Shown here piece by piece: positions 20,444 through 32,853 of a DNA stretch of 64,000 bases. The translations under genes and the position numbers were made by a program. Numbering within the stretch: the first letter of the stretch is position 1; the number at the start of each line of letters is the position of its first letter. The notes beneath the pieces are model-generated. The model worked only from the letters and a program-made list of their open reading frames with translations. It was not told the DNA's origin and made no database searches. Source of the DNA: CAIWHR01 sp963823215 (lineage in GTDB: Bacteria > Pseudomonadota > Gammaproteobacteria > Burkholderiales > Casimicrobiaceae); the NCBI GenBank assembly GCA_963823215.1, contig CAWGKT010000007.1, forward strand, positions 62,001 through 126,000, written 5' to 3'.

Positions 20444-20559
20444 GATTCAAATCGTCGACCGGGCATGGATCCGATCCGCAGGGATCGGCAAGCGGGCACA
20501 TCGAGTCGCGGCGAGACACCGATCCGGGCCGCCGTCCCCATTGTGCGTAGCAGCAGCAA

Positions 20560-20590
20560 ATTATAGCGTGCTGCGCGCACTTTGAGCCAA
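20560..20590 (-). promoter_or_regulatory. Promoter of the sdhC-to-lpd operon
   Basis: On the minus strand a perfect -10 TATAAT (20565-20560) has TTGGCT (20590-20585) upstream with a long 19-base spacer. It would start transcription near 20553, giving a leader of about 110 bases before sdhC. It lies inside the gap between gntR and sdhC, so the sdh operon can be expressed separately from its regulator. Confidence 0.55.
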
Positions 20591-20621
20591 CGGCCCGCAA
20601 TCGGGATTTGGCGGAAACACA

Positions 20622-21393
20622 TCAGCCCAGCTCGTTGACGTAATGGTGGCGCCTCGTCGTGCACAGACCGCGCCGCCATTCGACCGGCCGATCGCCATAG
20701 GTCAACGTCACCCGGTCGACGGCAAGCAGCGGGTCGCCCGGCCGGACCTGCAGGATCCGCGCGCTGGCGGCGTCCGCGGGCACCGCGCGGAGCTTTTCCT
20801 GCGCCTTCAGCATCCGCACGCCGAACTGGGTCTCGAAGAGGCTGTACATCGAGCCCTGGTACGCCTCGGCCCGGGACCTGGTCAGCCCCTTGAAGAGCGC
20901 CCCCGGCAGCGTGATCTCGTCGAGGACGACCGGCTCGCCCGAATATTCCAGCACGCGGCGAAGCAGGATGACGGGGTCGCCCGGCTTCAGGTCGAGCAGC
21001 CGGGCCATCTCCGCCGACGCCCTGCCGCGGCGGACGTCGAGGAGGCGGCTTCCGGGATACTCGTCGCTGGCCGTCGTTGCGGCGGATGCGCAGGAAGCGG
21101 AACAGCGACGACTTCTCCTCGGTGTGCGTCGCCACGAACGTGCCCTTGCCCTGCCGGCGGACGACGAGGTTGTCCGTCGCCAGCGCGTCGATGGCCTTGC
21201 GCACGGTCCCCTGCGAGACGCCGAACCGCACCGCCAGGACGTTCTCGCTGGGATGCGCCGCCGCCGGGCGGCCATTCACCGGCGTCGAGGCTCCGCTCGA
21301 GCAGCGCCTTGATCTGCAGGTAGAGCGGCTGGAATGACGGCGCAGCGGTTCGACATGAGTTTCGGCCGTGGCAGTCGCGTCCGCGGACGACAC
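20622..21393 (-). CDS. GntR-family regulator (HutC/FarR subfamily) of the TCA block, frameshifted
   Basis: DNA-binding regulator with an N-terminal winged helix (FQPLYLQIKALLER, NVLAVRFGVSQGTVRKAIDA, VVRRQGKGTFVA) and a C-terminal UTRA ligand domain (VILLRRVLEYSGEPVVLDE, FGVRMLKAQEKLRAVPAD, RVTLTYGDRPVEWR). Frame changes lie near 21335, 21275 and 21075. The apparent start is GTG 21393. It is divergent from mdh and upstream of sdhC; the same placement is common in betaproteobacteria, where such regulators are thought to control the sdh genes. The ligand is unknown. An AT-rich palindrome at 21479-21497 is a likely operator. Confidence 0.85.
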
Positions 21394-21478
21394 AGCGGAA
21401 GGCGGGTTCGGCCGATGCTCGGAGCCGCGCCCGAAGCCGCCATTATCGGCTACCGGCGAAGCTGATGTCTATCTTATG

Positions 21479-21497
21479 TCTTTTATCATGTAAAAGA
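21479..21497. promoter_or_regulatory. Candidate operator palindrome between gntR and mdh
   Basis: TCTTTTA (21479-21485) and TAAAAGA (21491-21497) form a perfect 7-bp inverted repeat with a 5-base centre, inside an AT-rich patch (about 21468-21515) that stands out from GC-rich surroundings. It lies just upstream of the mdh promoter and about 85 bases upstream of gntR. The rest of this gene-free gap (21394-21699) holds the mdh promoter and an untranslated leader of about 150 bases with no recognisable structure. Confidence 0.5.
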
Positions 21498-21509
21498 TAT
21501 ATGACTTGA

Positions 21510-21539
21510 TTGACACGCGATCAGCAACGGGCCTAGAAT
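21510..21539 (+). promoter_or_regulatory. Sigma-70 promoter of mdh
   Basis: A perfect -35 TTGACA (21510-21515) is followed after 18 bases by TAGAAT (21534-21539), which matches the -10 consensus at five of six positions. Transcription would begin near 21546, leaving a leader of about 150 bases. The palindrome at 21479-21497 is 12 bases upstream of the -35. Confidence 0.7.
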
Positions 21540-21699
21540 CGACACACCGGCATCGAAAGTTGCGGCAAGAATGCCCCTGATTGAAGCGTCCCCCTTTGAC
21601 GCAACGCAACATCCGGGTGGTGGACATTGCGCTACGCTCGCTCGACGATCGTCCGAATCGTAGTCGTGCATCTCACCTTTCCCTCCCACGGAGCCCACC

Positions 21700-22687
21700 A
21701 TGAAAAAACCCGTCCGCGTTGCAGTCACCGGTGCCGCCGGCCAGATCGGATATTCCCTGCTGTTCCGCATTGCGACAGGGGAGATGCTGGGCCAGGACCA
21801 GCCGGTCATCTTCCAGCTGCTCGAGCTGCCCATGGACAAGGCGCAGGCCGCGATGCAGGGAGTGATGATGGAGCTCGAGGATTCGGCGTTTCCGCTGCTG
21901 GCCGGCATGACCGGCACCGGGGACCCGAAGGTTGCGTTCAAGGACGCCGATTACGCGCTTCTGGTCGGCGCCAAGCCGCGCGGGCCCGGCATGGAGCGCA
22001 AGGACCTGCTGATGGAGAACGCGAAGATCTTCATCGAGCAGGGCAAGGCGCTCGACGCCGTCGCCGCCCGCGAGCATCCGCGTGCTCGTCGTCGGCAATC
22101 CGGCCAATACCAACGCCTACATCGCGATGAAGTCAGCACCGTCGCTGCCGAAGAGGAATTTCACCGCGATGCTCCGCCTCGACCACAACCGCGCGCTGTC
22201 GCAGCTCGCGGCGAAGACCGGCAAGCCCGTCGGCTCGATCGAGAAGCTCTGCGTGTGGGGCAATCACTCGCCGACGATGTACGCGGACTACCGCTTCGCG
22301 ACCGCCGACGGCCAATCGGTGAAGGCGATGATCAACGACGAGAACTGGAACCGCACTGTCTTCCTGCCCACTGTCGGCAAGCGTGGCGCGGCGATCATCG
22401 CGGCGCGCGGCCTGTCGTCGGCGGCCTCGGCCGCCAACGCGGCAATCGACCACATGCGCGATTGGGTGCTGGGCACGCAGGGCAAATGGGCAACCATGGG
22501 CGTGCCCTCGGACGGAAGCTATGGCATTCCGGAGGACGTGATCTACGGCGTCCCAGTGACGACCGCCGGTGGCGAGTACACGCGCGTGGCGGACCTTCCG
22601 ATTGACGAGTTCTCGCGCGAGCGGATGAACGCCACGCTGAAGGAACTCGAGGAAGAACGCGCCGGCGTGGCGTCGCTGCTCGGCTAG
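21700..22687 (+). CDS. mdh: Malate dehydrogenase (one frameshift)
   Basis: NAD-dependent oxidation of malate to oxaloacetate. The dinucleotide motif VTGAAGQIGYSLLFRIA and the signatures LLELPMDKAQAAMQG, VVGNPANTNAYIAM and LRLDHNRALSQLA identify the two-domain type typical of betaproteobacteria. The frame changes once near 22067-22069, where reading CCC as CC would restore VAAASIRVLVVGNPA; this looks like a homopolymer error. The total is about 328 residues. A GGAG lies before ATG 21700. It is first in a plus-strand run with a CitE-like lyase and acnA. Confidence 0.96.
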
Positions 22688-22715
22688 AAGTGCGGCGGAC
22701 CCGCCCGCGATCTCC

Positions 22716-23747
22716 ATGACGGCCTGCCTGTCGCCCGATGCAGCGCTTTTCGATCAGGCCGGGTCGGTGCCGGCATGGCCGCCGTGCGTACACTATGCCG
22801 GCAACGCACAGCATGTCGCCAAGGCAATGGCGCTGCAGGCCGAGCGCGGGCCGGCGTTCGACATCGCGGCCGACTGCGAGGACGGCGCGCCCGTCGGCCG
22901 CGAGCTCGAGCACGCGAGGGCCCTGGCTGCCCTCATTGCGAGCGACGCCAACCCGCACGACCGCGTCGGAGCGCGACTGCACGGCACGCGTCATCCGTCG
23001 TGGCGCGCGGAGCTCGAGATTCTCGTTGGCGACGCCGGGGACCGGCTCGCCTTCCTGACGCTGCCCAAGGCCGAATGCGCCGCGGATGTCGCGCGTTTAC
23101 TCGACACCCTGGCGCTGGAGGATGCCCGCCGCGGCCTCGGCCGTGAAATCCCGGTGAGCGTGCTGGTCGAGACGCACGGCGCCGTGCGCGATGCCTGGGC
23201 GATCGCCTCCCTCCCGGGCGTGGCGAGCCTCGACTTCGGCACGCTGGATTTCGTCAGCGCCCACCACGGCGCGATTCCCGCCGCGGCCATGGAAAGCCCC
23301 GGCCAGTTCGACCACCCGCTCGTTCGCCGCGCGAAGTGCGAGACGGTGGCAGCGGCGCTGGCGCACAATCGCATTCCCGCGCACGGCATCACGCGCGCGA
23401 TCGGCGATCCGCAGGCGGTGTACGACGACGCGCGCCGGGCGCGCGAGGAATTCGGATTCCTGCGCATGTGGAGCATTCACCCCGCGCAGATCGATCCGAT
23501 TCTCCGCGCGATGCGACCCGACGCGGCGCAGATCGAGGAGGCAGCCGGCATTCTCGCCGCGGCGCAGGCCGCGGATTGGGCGCCGCTGGCCATGGGTGGC
23601 AAGATGCACGACCTCGCGTCGTACCGTTACCACTGGACCGTGCTCAAGCGCGCACGGGCGGCGGGTGCCGCCATGCCGACCGCCCACCCCGACGACAACG
23701 TCGCTTCGGACCCACGGATCGACCGGCCGCGCACAGAGCATTGCTGA
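22716..23747 (+). CDS. HpcH/HpaI-family CoA-ester lyase (CitE-like)
   Basis: TIM-barrel lyase of the citrate lyase beta/malyl-CoA lyase superfamily, 343 residues. Conserved features are the acidic pair in FDIAADCEDGAPVG, VSVLVETHGAVRDAW (Mg-ligand Glu), LDFGTLDFVSAHHG and the C-terminal MWSIHPAQIDPI. Its fixed place between mdh and acnA in many betaproteobacteria implies a link to the TCA or glyoxylate pathways. Cleavage of malyl-CoA or a similar hydroxyacyl-CoA is likely, but the substrate is not shown by sequence. It lies 28 bases after mdh and is probably cotranscribed. Intact. Confidence 0.82.
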   Translation: MTACLSPDAALFDQAGSVPAWPPCVHYAGNAQHVAKAMALQAERGPAFDIAADCEDGAPVGRELEHARALAALIASDANPHDRVGARLHGTRHPSWRAELEILVGDAGDRLAFLTLPKAECAADVARLLDTLALEDARRGLGREIPVSVLVETHGAVRDAWAIASLPGVASLDFGTLDFVSAHHGAIPAAAMESPGQFDHPLVRRAKCETVAAALAHNRIPAHGITRAIGDPQAVYDDARRAREEFGFLRMWSIHPAQIDPILRAMRPDAAQIEEAAGILAAAQAADWAPLAMGGKMHDLASYRYHWTVLKRARAAGAAMPTAHPDDNVASDPRIDRPRTEHC

Positions 23748-23782
23748 CCACCCCACCCCGCACACGAACCATGAGAGACCCC

Positions 23783-26489
<2,707 letters not shown>

Positions 26490-26501
26490 CGGCGCGCGCG
26501 A

Positions 26502-27770
26502 ATGCGCGACTCACCGGCCGTCCCCGGCTTGCCGCACGGCTTCGGCAACCGGATGCTGGTGACGCTGATCGGCTGCTGCCTGATGCTGCAGCCGGTCTCC
26601 ACGGATCTTTATCTCGCATCGCTGCCGGGTCTCGCGTTCACGTTCGCGGCGTCCGTCGAGACTGTCCAGCTCACGCTGTCCGCGTGGGTGGCGGCCTTCG
26701 GCCTGATGCAGCTCGTCGCCGGCCCGCTGTCGGACCGGCACGGACGCTATCCGGTCCTCGCGGGAGGGCTCGGCCTCTACGTCGCGGCGAGCGTCGCGTG
26801 CGTGCTGGCGCCGTCGATCAGCCTGCTGATCGCGGCGCGCACGTTCCAGGCGGTCGGCTGCTGCGCCGCGGTCGTGGTCGCGCGCGCCGTCGTGCGCGAC
26901 GTGTACACGCCGCGGGACGGGGCGAAGGCGCTGGCGCAGGCGTCCACCATCCTCGCAATCGGCCCCATCGTCGGACCGATCCTCGGCAGCTTCCTGGAAG
27001 TACGGTTCGGACATCGTGCCGCCTTCATTGTGCTCGCGCTGCTCGCCGCGCTCCTGCTGGCGGCGGTCCTGGCGAAGCCGATCGAAACCAATCGGCAGCG
27101 CAATCCTGCCGCGCTGCGGCCGCGCACTCTGGCGGCCAACTACACGCGCGTGCTTCGCTCGCCCGAGTTCCTGGCCTACACGCTGGTCAGCAGCGCGTCG
27201 TATGGCGGCCTCTTCGCGTTCATTTCGGGCTCATCGCTCGTGCTGATCCGCGTGCTCGGCGTGCCCACCGCCCACTTCGGATTCGCCTTCGCCTTCTGCG
27301 TGTGCGGGTACCTGATCGGCACAATCCTCTGCCGCCGCCTGCTGTCGCACATGAGTGTCCCGCGCGCGCTCCGGGTGGGCGCCACATTTGCGCTGGCGAG
27401 CGGCCTCGCCATGGCAGGACTGGCCGCCGCCGGGGTGCATCATTGGGCGGCACTGCTCCTGCCGGGCATCGGTTATTTTCTGGCGCACGGCATCAACTTC
27501 CCCTGCGGACAGGTCAGCAGCGTCGCTCCGTTCCCGCGGCACGCCGGCGCCGCGGCCGGCCTGTTCGGGTTCTCGGTCATGGCCGTGGCGGCGCTGACCG
27601 GTGTCTGGATCGGCGCGTCGTACGACGGAACCGTCTATCCGCTCACGCTCACGATGGCAGCCTTCGCGGGCGCCGTTTTCGCAATCGTCTTCGTCTGGGT
27701 CGCGCGGCTCGATGCGAAAGCGATCGCGCGAAAATTGCACTACCCCGAAGGCGAGGACACTTCGCTGTGA
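26502..27770 (+). CDS. MFS multidrug exporter of the Bcr/CflA type
   Basis: Inner-membrane proton-driven exporter, 422 residues with about twelve hydrophobic segments. The early LQPVSTDLYLASLPGLA is the Bcr/CflA family signature (STDxYLP-like), and GPLSDRHGRYPVLAGG is MFS motif A between helices 2 and 3. ARAVVRDVYT and GPIVGPILGSFL follow in the usual order. It starts 12 bases after acnA and may be carried on its transcript, though it has no obvious link to the TCA cycle. Family members export drugs, sulfonamides or sulfur compounds; the substrate here is unknown. Confidence 0.85.
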   Translation: MRDSPAVPGLPHGFGNRMLVTLIGCCLMLQPVSTDLYLASLPGLAFTFAASVETVQLTLSAWVAAFGLMQLVAGPLSDRHGRYPVLAGGLGLYVAASVACVLAPSISLLIAARTFQAVGCCAAVVVARAVVRDVYTPRDGAKALAQASTILAIGPIVGPILGSFLEVRFGHRAAFIVLALLAALLLAAVLAKPIETNRQRNPAALRPRTLAANYTRVLRSPEFLAYTLVSSASYGGLFAFISGSSLVLIRVLGVPTAHFGFAFAFCVCGYLIGTILCRRLLSHMSVPRALRVGATFALASGLAMAGLAAAGVHHWAALLLPGIGYFLAHGINFPCGQVSSVAPFPRHAGAAAGLFGFSVMAVAALTGVWIGASYDGTVYPLTLTMAAFAGAVFAIVFVWVARLDAKAIARKLHYPEGEDTSL

Positions 27771-27880
27771 ATTTGCGACCATGGCTGACGTACAATTGCA
27801 CGTTGGCGGCAGCCCGCAAGCCACCCGGTCAGGCCCGGCCAGGATCGCTCCCACGCACAACCGAACTCAAGGAGAACGCC

Positions 27881-28168
27881 ATGCGCTCCCGTTTGCTCAT
27901 CGTATTGACTGCCCTGGCCGTCGGCGCCACGCTCACCGCCTGCGGCAAGGAATCCAGCACCGCCGCCGACGCCGCGAAGAAAGCCGCGACGGAAGCTGCC
28001 GCCAAGGCCAAGGAAGCGGCTGCGAAAGCCGGTGAAGCGGCACAGGCGGCAACGAAGGAAGCCGCTACCGCAACCGCGGACGCGGCAGGCAAGGCCGCCG
28101 ATGCCACGAAGGACGCCGCGGCCAAGGCTGTCGAGGCGGCGCAGGAAGCCGCCGCGCCGAAGAAATGA
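27881..28168 (+). CDS. Small Ala/Lys-repeat lipoprotein
   Basis: 95-residue secreted lipoprotein. A type II signal (LLIVLTALAVGATLTAC) ends in the lipobox LTAC, followed by GKES. The mature part is almost entirely Ala, Lys, Glu, Asp and Thr in loose repeats such as KAATEAAAKAKEAAAKAGEA and AADATKDAAAKAVEAA, predicting one long amphipathic helix. The spacing of charged residues resembles alanine-zipper or LEA-like helices rather than a globular fold. The start is secure: AAGGAGAACGCC precedes ATG 27881. I do not recognise a named family; a periplasmic spacer, envelope tether or stress-protective role is possible. The following gene begins 88 bases later. Confidence 0.75.
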   Translation: MRSRLLIVLTALAVGATLTACGKESSTAADAAKKAATEAAAKAKEAAAKAGEAAQAATKEAATATADAAGKAADATKDAAAKAVEAAQEAAAPKK

Positions 28169-28256
28169 CGCCCCATCCTCGTCGGTCGCGCGGCGCACCG
28201 GGTCGCGCCCGCCGCCTTCACGGCTCGAGGCACGCAACCTTTTCGGGATAACGACC

Positions 28257-29111
28257 ATGGCGCACATCGCATTTCTCGGCACGGGCTTGCTTGGCAGCGC
28301 ATTCGCGGAAGCTGCGGTCAAGCGCGGTGACACGGTCACCGCGTGGAACCGTTCGCCGGACAAGGTCCTGGCCCTCGCCAAGTTCGGCGTCAGGGCTGCC
28401 ACGACTCCGGCCGCAGCGGTGCGAGGCGCATCGCGGGTGCATCTCGTGCTGAAGGATGACGTGGTCGTTGAGGAGGTCATAGCGGCTGCGCGCTCCGGAC
28501 TTTCCGCTGACGCGATACTGATCGATCACACGACGACGTTGCCGAGACTCACCGCAGAGCGGGCCGAGCGGCTGCAAGCGCAAGCGGTGAAGTACCTGCA
28601 CTGTCCCGTCTTCATGGGGCCGCCCGCCGCGCGCAATGCGCAGGGCCTGATGGTGGTCACAGGGCCGCGGGCGCTCTTCGAAAGTGTCCAGGCCGACCTC
28701 GCCAGGATGACAGGGCGCCTCGACTACCTGGGCGAGCGCACCGATCTCGCCGCCGTCAACAAGCTGCTGGGCAATGCCATGATCATCGGCGTCTCTGCCG
28801 TGATGGCCGACGTCCTCACCCTGGCGAAGGCGTGCGGCGTCGATGCCGGTGACGCCGTCGGATTGCTTGGCGCTCTCGACATGAATGCGATCGTCGCGCG
28901 ACGCGGGAAGAGCATGGCAACGGGCGACTTCACTCCGAGTTTCGAGCTGGTCATGGCGCGCAAGGATGTGCGACTGATGCTCGAGACTTCCGGCGGCCTG
29001 CCATTGGCGACGCTGCCCGCGGTCGCCGCGCGGATGGATGAACTGATTGCAGCCGGGCATGGCGCCCGGGATTCCGCTGTGCTGGCCATCGACGCGGTGC
29101 GTCGAGCCTGA
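28257..29111 (+). CDS. Beta-hydroxyacid dehydrogenase (3-hydroxyisobutyrate dehydrogenase family)
   Basis: NAD(P)-dependent oxidoreductase of 284 residues. The N-terminal Rossmann motif is IAFLGTGLLGSAFAEAAVKR. The substrate loop HCPVFMGPPAARNAQGLMVV stands where DAPVSGG-type motifs usually occur, and the catalytic lysine is in VNKLLGNAMI. The C-terminal helical domain is complete. Such enzymes oxidise 3-hydroxyisobutyrate, tartronate semialdehyde, glyoxylate or related compounds; the altered substrate loop gives no firm choice. It is a stand-alone gene between the lipoprotein and icd. Confidence 0.8.
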   Translation: MAHIAFLGTGLLGSAFAEAAVKRGDTVTAWNRSPDKVLALAKFGVRAATTPAAAVRGASRVHLVLKDDVVVEEVIAAARSGLSADAILIDHTTTLPRLTAERAERLQAQAVKYLHCPVFMGPPAARNAQGLMVVTGPRALFESVQADLARMTGRLDYLGERTDLAAVNKLLGNAMIIGVSAVMADVLTLAKACGVDAGDAVGLLGALDMNAIVARRGKSMATGDFTPSFELVMARKDVRLMLETSGGLPLATLPAVAARMDELIAAGHGARDSAVLAIDAVRRA

Positions 29112-29208
29112 AATCATGCGCCGTCTGCCATAGAAATTCCAGAGCGGCGCCGATCGTTTCCACTTCCCTTACCGTTCAAAGTTCTGCCAGACCCCTTCAG
29201 GAGAATCC

Positions 29209-30462
<1,254 letters not shown>

Positions 30463-30564
30463 GCCGCAGCGGGGCGCCATTCGCCTGCCGCCACTCCGGT
30501 CCGCCCGGCGCCCGGCCCGCGCCACCGCCGTACAACAAGCGCGCGCCGGGCAGTCGCCTTCCGC

Positions 30565-31251
30565 TCACACCACGCGGACCTCGATCTCGCCGACGCCGTC
30601 GACCCCGCCCTTGAGCCGATCGCCGCGCTTGATGGCACCGACGCCCGCGGGCGTGCCGGTGAACAACAGATCGCCCGGCGCCAGCGTGAAGTAGCTCGAC
30701 AGATGCGCCAGGGCCTCCGGAATGCTCCAGATGAGCTGCGCGAGGTCGCCGCGCTGGCGCGGCTCGCCGTTGACCGTCAGCCAGATGGCGCCCTTTGCCG
30801 GGTGTCCGATCTTGCTCGCCGGCACGACGGCCGAGCACGGCGCGGACAGCTCGAATGCCTTGCCGACCTCCCATGGCCGCCCGAGCTTCTTCGCTTCGCC
30901 CTGCAGATCGCGCCGGGTCATGTCGATGCCGACGGCGTAGCCGTAGACGTGATCGAGCGCGTTCGCCGTCTCGATGTCCTTGCCGCCCTTGCCGAGGGCG
31001 ACGACCAGCTCGATTTCATGATGCACGTCGCTCGACTTCGCCGGATAGGGAAAATCGCCACCGTTCACGAGCAGCGCATCGGCCGGCTTCTGGAAGAAGA
31101 ACGGCGGCTCGCGGGTCGGATCGTGACCCATTTCACGCGCATGCTCGGCGTAATTGCGCCCGACACAGTAGATGCGGCGAACGGGGAATTTCGCATCGGT
31201 CCCCATGACGTCGAGTGCGGGTGTCGGTGGTGCGGGAATGACATAGACCAT
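30565..31251 (-). CDS. Fumarylacetoacetate hydrolase-family protein
   Basis: 228-residue FAH-fold enzyme of the small single-domain type, which includes fumarylpyruvate hydrolases, oxaloacetate tautomerases and acylpyruvases. Metal-binding and catalytic segments are RRIYCVGRNYAEHAREMG, SDVHHEIELVVALGK (Glu-x-Glu ligands), GYAVGIDMTRRDLQ, AKKLGRPWEVGKAFE and FTGTPAGVGAI. It is the last gene of a minus-strand set with an ABC importer and starts 63 bases after the permease stop, so it may act on the imported compound, perhaps a ring-cleavage product. The substrate cannot be deduced. Confidence 0.85.
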   Translation of the reverse strand: MVYVIPAPPTPALDVMGTDAKFPVRRIYCVGRNYAEHAREMGHDPTREPPFFFQKPADALLVNGGDFPYPAKSSDVHHEIELVVALGKGGKDIETANALDHVYGYAVGIDMTRRDLQGEAKKLGRPWEVGKAFELSAPCSAVVPASKIGHPAKGAIWLTVNGEPRQRGDLAQLIWSIPEALAHLSSYFTLAPGDLLFTGTPAGVGAIKRGDRLKGGVDGVGEIEVRVV

Positions 31252-31314
31252 GGCGTTTCTCCGAGTGATGATTGGAAGTGCTGCCGGAACGGGAACGAAA
31301 AAATCAGGATGCTC

Positions 31315-32068
31315 TCAGCGGGTGCTCGCATAGTATTCGACGCGGCGCTCGAGCGCGGCAATCCCCTCCGAAACCGCAAAGGCGAACAGGAAGACCACGA
31401 CCACGAGCGCCCAGAATTCCTCCATCAGGAAATGCTGCGAGTAGAGCTCGAAGAGCTCGCCCACGCCGATGATCGCGACCAGCAACTGCCCTATGACGAC
31501 ACCCTTCACGCCGCGGATCGCGCCGAGACGCAGCCCGGCAAGAATCTCCGGTAGCGCGCTCAGGATCAGCACCTTGGTGTAGATCTGCCGGCGCCGCGCG
31601 CCGAACGAGCGGGCCATGTCCACCAGCGACCGGTCGGCATTGCGTCACCCCGACCTGCGTGTCGAGGATGATCACGAACACGGCAAACAGGAACACCGTC
31701 ACCACCACGGTGGTTTCGCCGATCCCGACCACCGCCATCAGCAGCGGGACGAGCGCGGAGATCGGCGCGCTGACGAAGATGTTGACCCACATGCCGAGTA
31801 TCCGGCCCACGCCCCGCACGCGCGCCATCACGATGCCGACCGGGAGGCCGACGAGGATGGCGAGCGCCATGCCGATCCCGAAGGAGCGCAGTGAGACGAT
31901 CGCGGCGGCACTGAACTTCCCGGTGGGCAGGATCGTGAACGCCGCGGCGATCACGCGAGTGAACGGCGGGATAATGAGCGATAATTTCGCCTGGCCGATC
32001 AGCTCCCAGGCGATGAACCAGATCACCAGCGAGAAGATGACAGGAATCTTTCGGCCGAACAGTGTCAT
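31315..32068 (-). CDS. ABC transporter permease, nitrate/taurine type (one frameshift)
   Basis: Inner-membrane permease of the NitT/TauT (SsuC-like) family, about 251 residues and six membrane segments (for example VIFSLVIWFIAWELIG and MALAILVGLPVGIVMARVRG). The cytoplasmic coupling loop MARSFGARRRQIYTKVLILS followed by GLRLGAIRGVKGVVIGQLL is the EAA motif. The frame changes near 31640, so the N-terminal 140 residues and C-terminal 110 are in different frames; one base accounts for it. It is the second permease of a system with the ATPase, another permease and a binding protein, suggesting a heteromeric channel. Confidence 0.85.
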
Positions 32069-32086
32069 CGTCGACGACTCCGCCGA

Positions 32087-32851
32087 TCAGGCGACGTACT
32101 GCTTCAGGATCTGCCAGATTTCATCCACCGTGTCGAGGTAATTCCGGTCGCGCCGGATCGCGTCGGCGCTGCGGGCGTGGTCGACATTCGGGCGGATGAT
32201 CCGCGATACCGTGCCGGGACGCGGCGACAGCAGCGCGATCTGATCCGAGAGGTAGGCCGCTTCCTCGATGCTGTGCGTGACGAAGATCACGGTCTTCTGC
32301 CGATGGCGCAGCATGTCCAGCAGGTCCTCCTGGAACTTGCGCCGCGTCTGCTCGTCGACGGATGAGAACGGCTCGTCCATCAGGATGATGTCGGCGTCGA
32401 CCGCCAGCGCGCGGGCGAGCCCCACTCGCTGCTTCATGCCGCCGGATAGCCGATTCGGATGGCTCGACTCGAAGCCCTTGAGGCCGACCTCGGCGATGTA
32501 GCGGCGCGCGACCTCCTCGCGCTCGGCGCGGGGAACGCCGCGCAGCTCCAGGCCGAAGGCGACGTTGCGCAGCACATCGGCCCAGGGCAGGAGCGCGAAG
32601 TCCTGGAACACGAAGGCACGCTCCGGTCCCGGTCCGTCGACCTTTTTCCCCTTGACCCAGATCTCGCCGGCATCGTGCGGGATCAGGCCGGCAATGATCT
32701 TGAGCAGTGTCGTCTTCCCGCAGCCGCTCGGTCCCAGCAGGGTGCTCAGCTTGCCGCGGGGAAAGGCCAGGCTGACGTCCTTCAGGGCCTCCGTGCCCCC
32801 CTCGTAGGTCTTGCCGATTCCCTTGACCTCGACGATCGCCTCGTCCTGCAT
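32087..32851 (-). CDS. ABC transporter ATPase, nitrate/taurine type
   Basis: 254-residue cytoplasmic ATPase. Walker A GPSGCGKTTLLKIIAG, Q-loop FVFQDFALLPW, signature RLSGGMKQRVGLARAL, Walker B IILMDEPFSSVD and the switch histidine in FVTHSIEEAAYLSD are all intact. The Q-loop sequence and size match the SsuB/TauB/NrtD group. It starts two bases after the stop of the upstream permease and ends 18 bases before the next one, so the three are one transcription unit. Confidence 0.93.
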   Translation of the reverse strand: MQDEAIVEVKGIGKTYEGGTEALKDVSLAFPRGKLSTLLGPSGCGKTTLLKIIAGLIPHDAGEIWVKGKKVDGPGPERAFVFQDFALLPWADVLRNVAFGLELRGVPRAEREEVARRYIAEVGLKGFESSHPNRLSGGMKQRVGLARALAVDADIILMDEPFSSVDEQTRRKFQEDLLDMLRHRQKTVIFVTHSIEEAAYLSDQIALLSPRPGTVSRIIRPNVDHARSADAIRRDRNYLDTVDEIWQILKQYVA

Positions 32852-32853
32852 CG

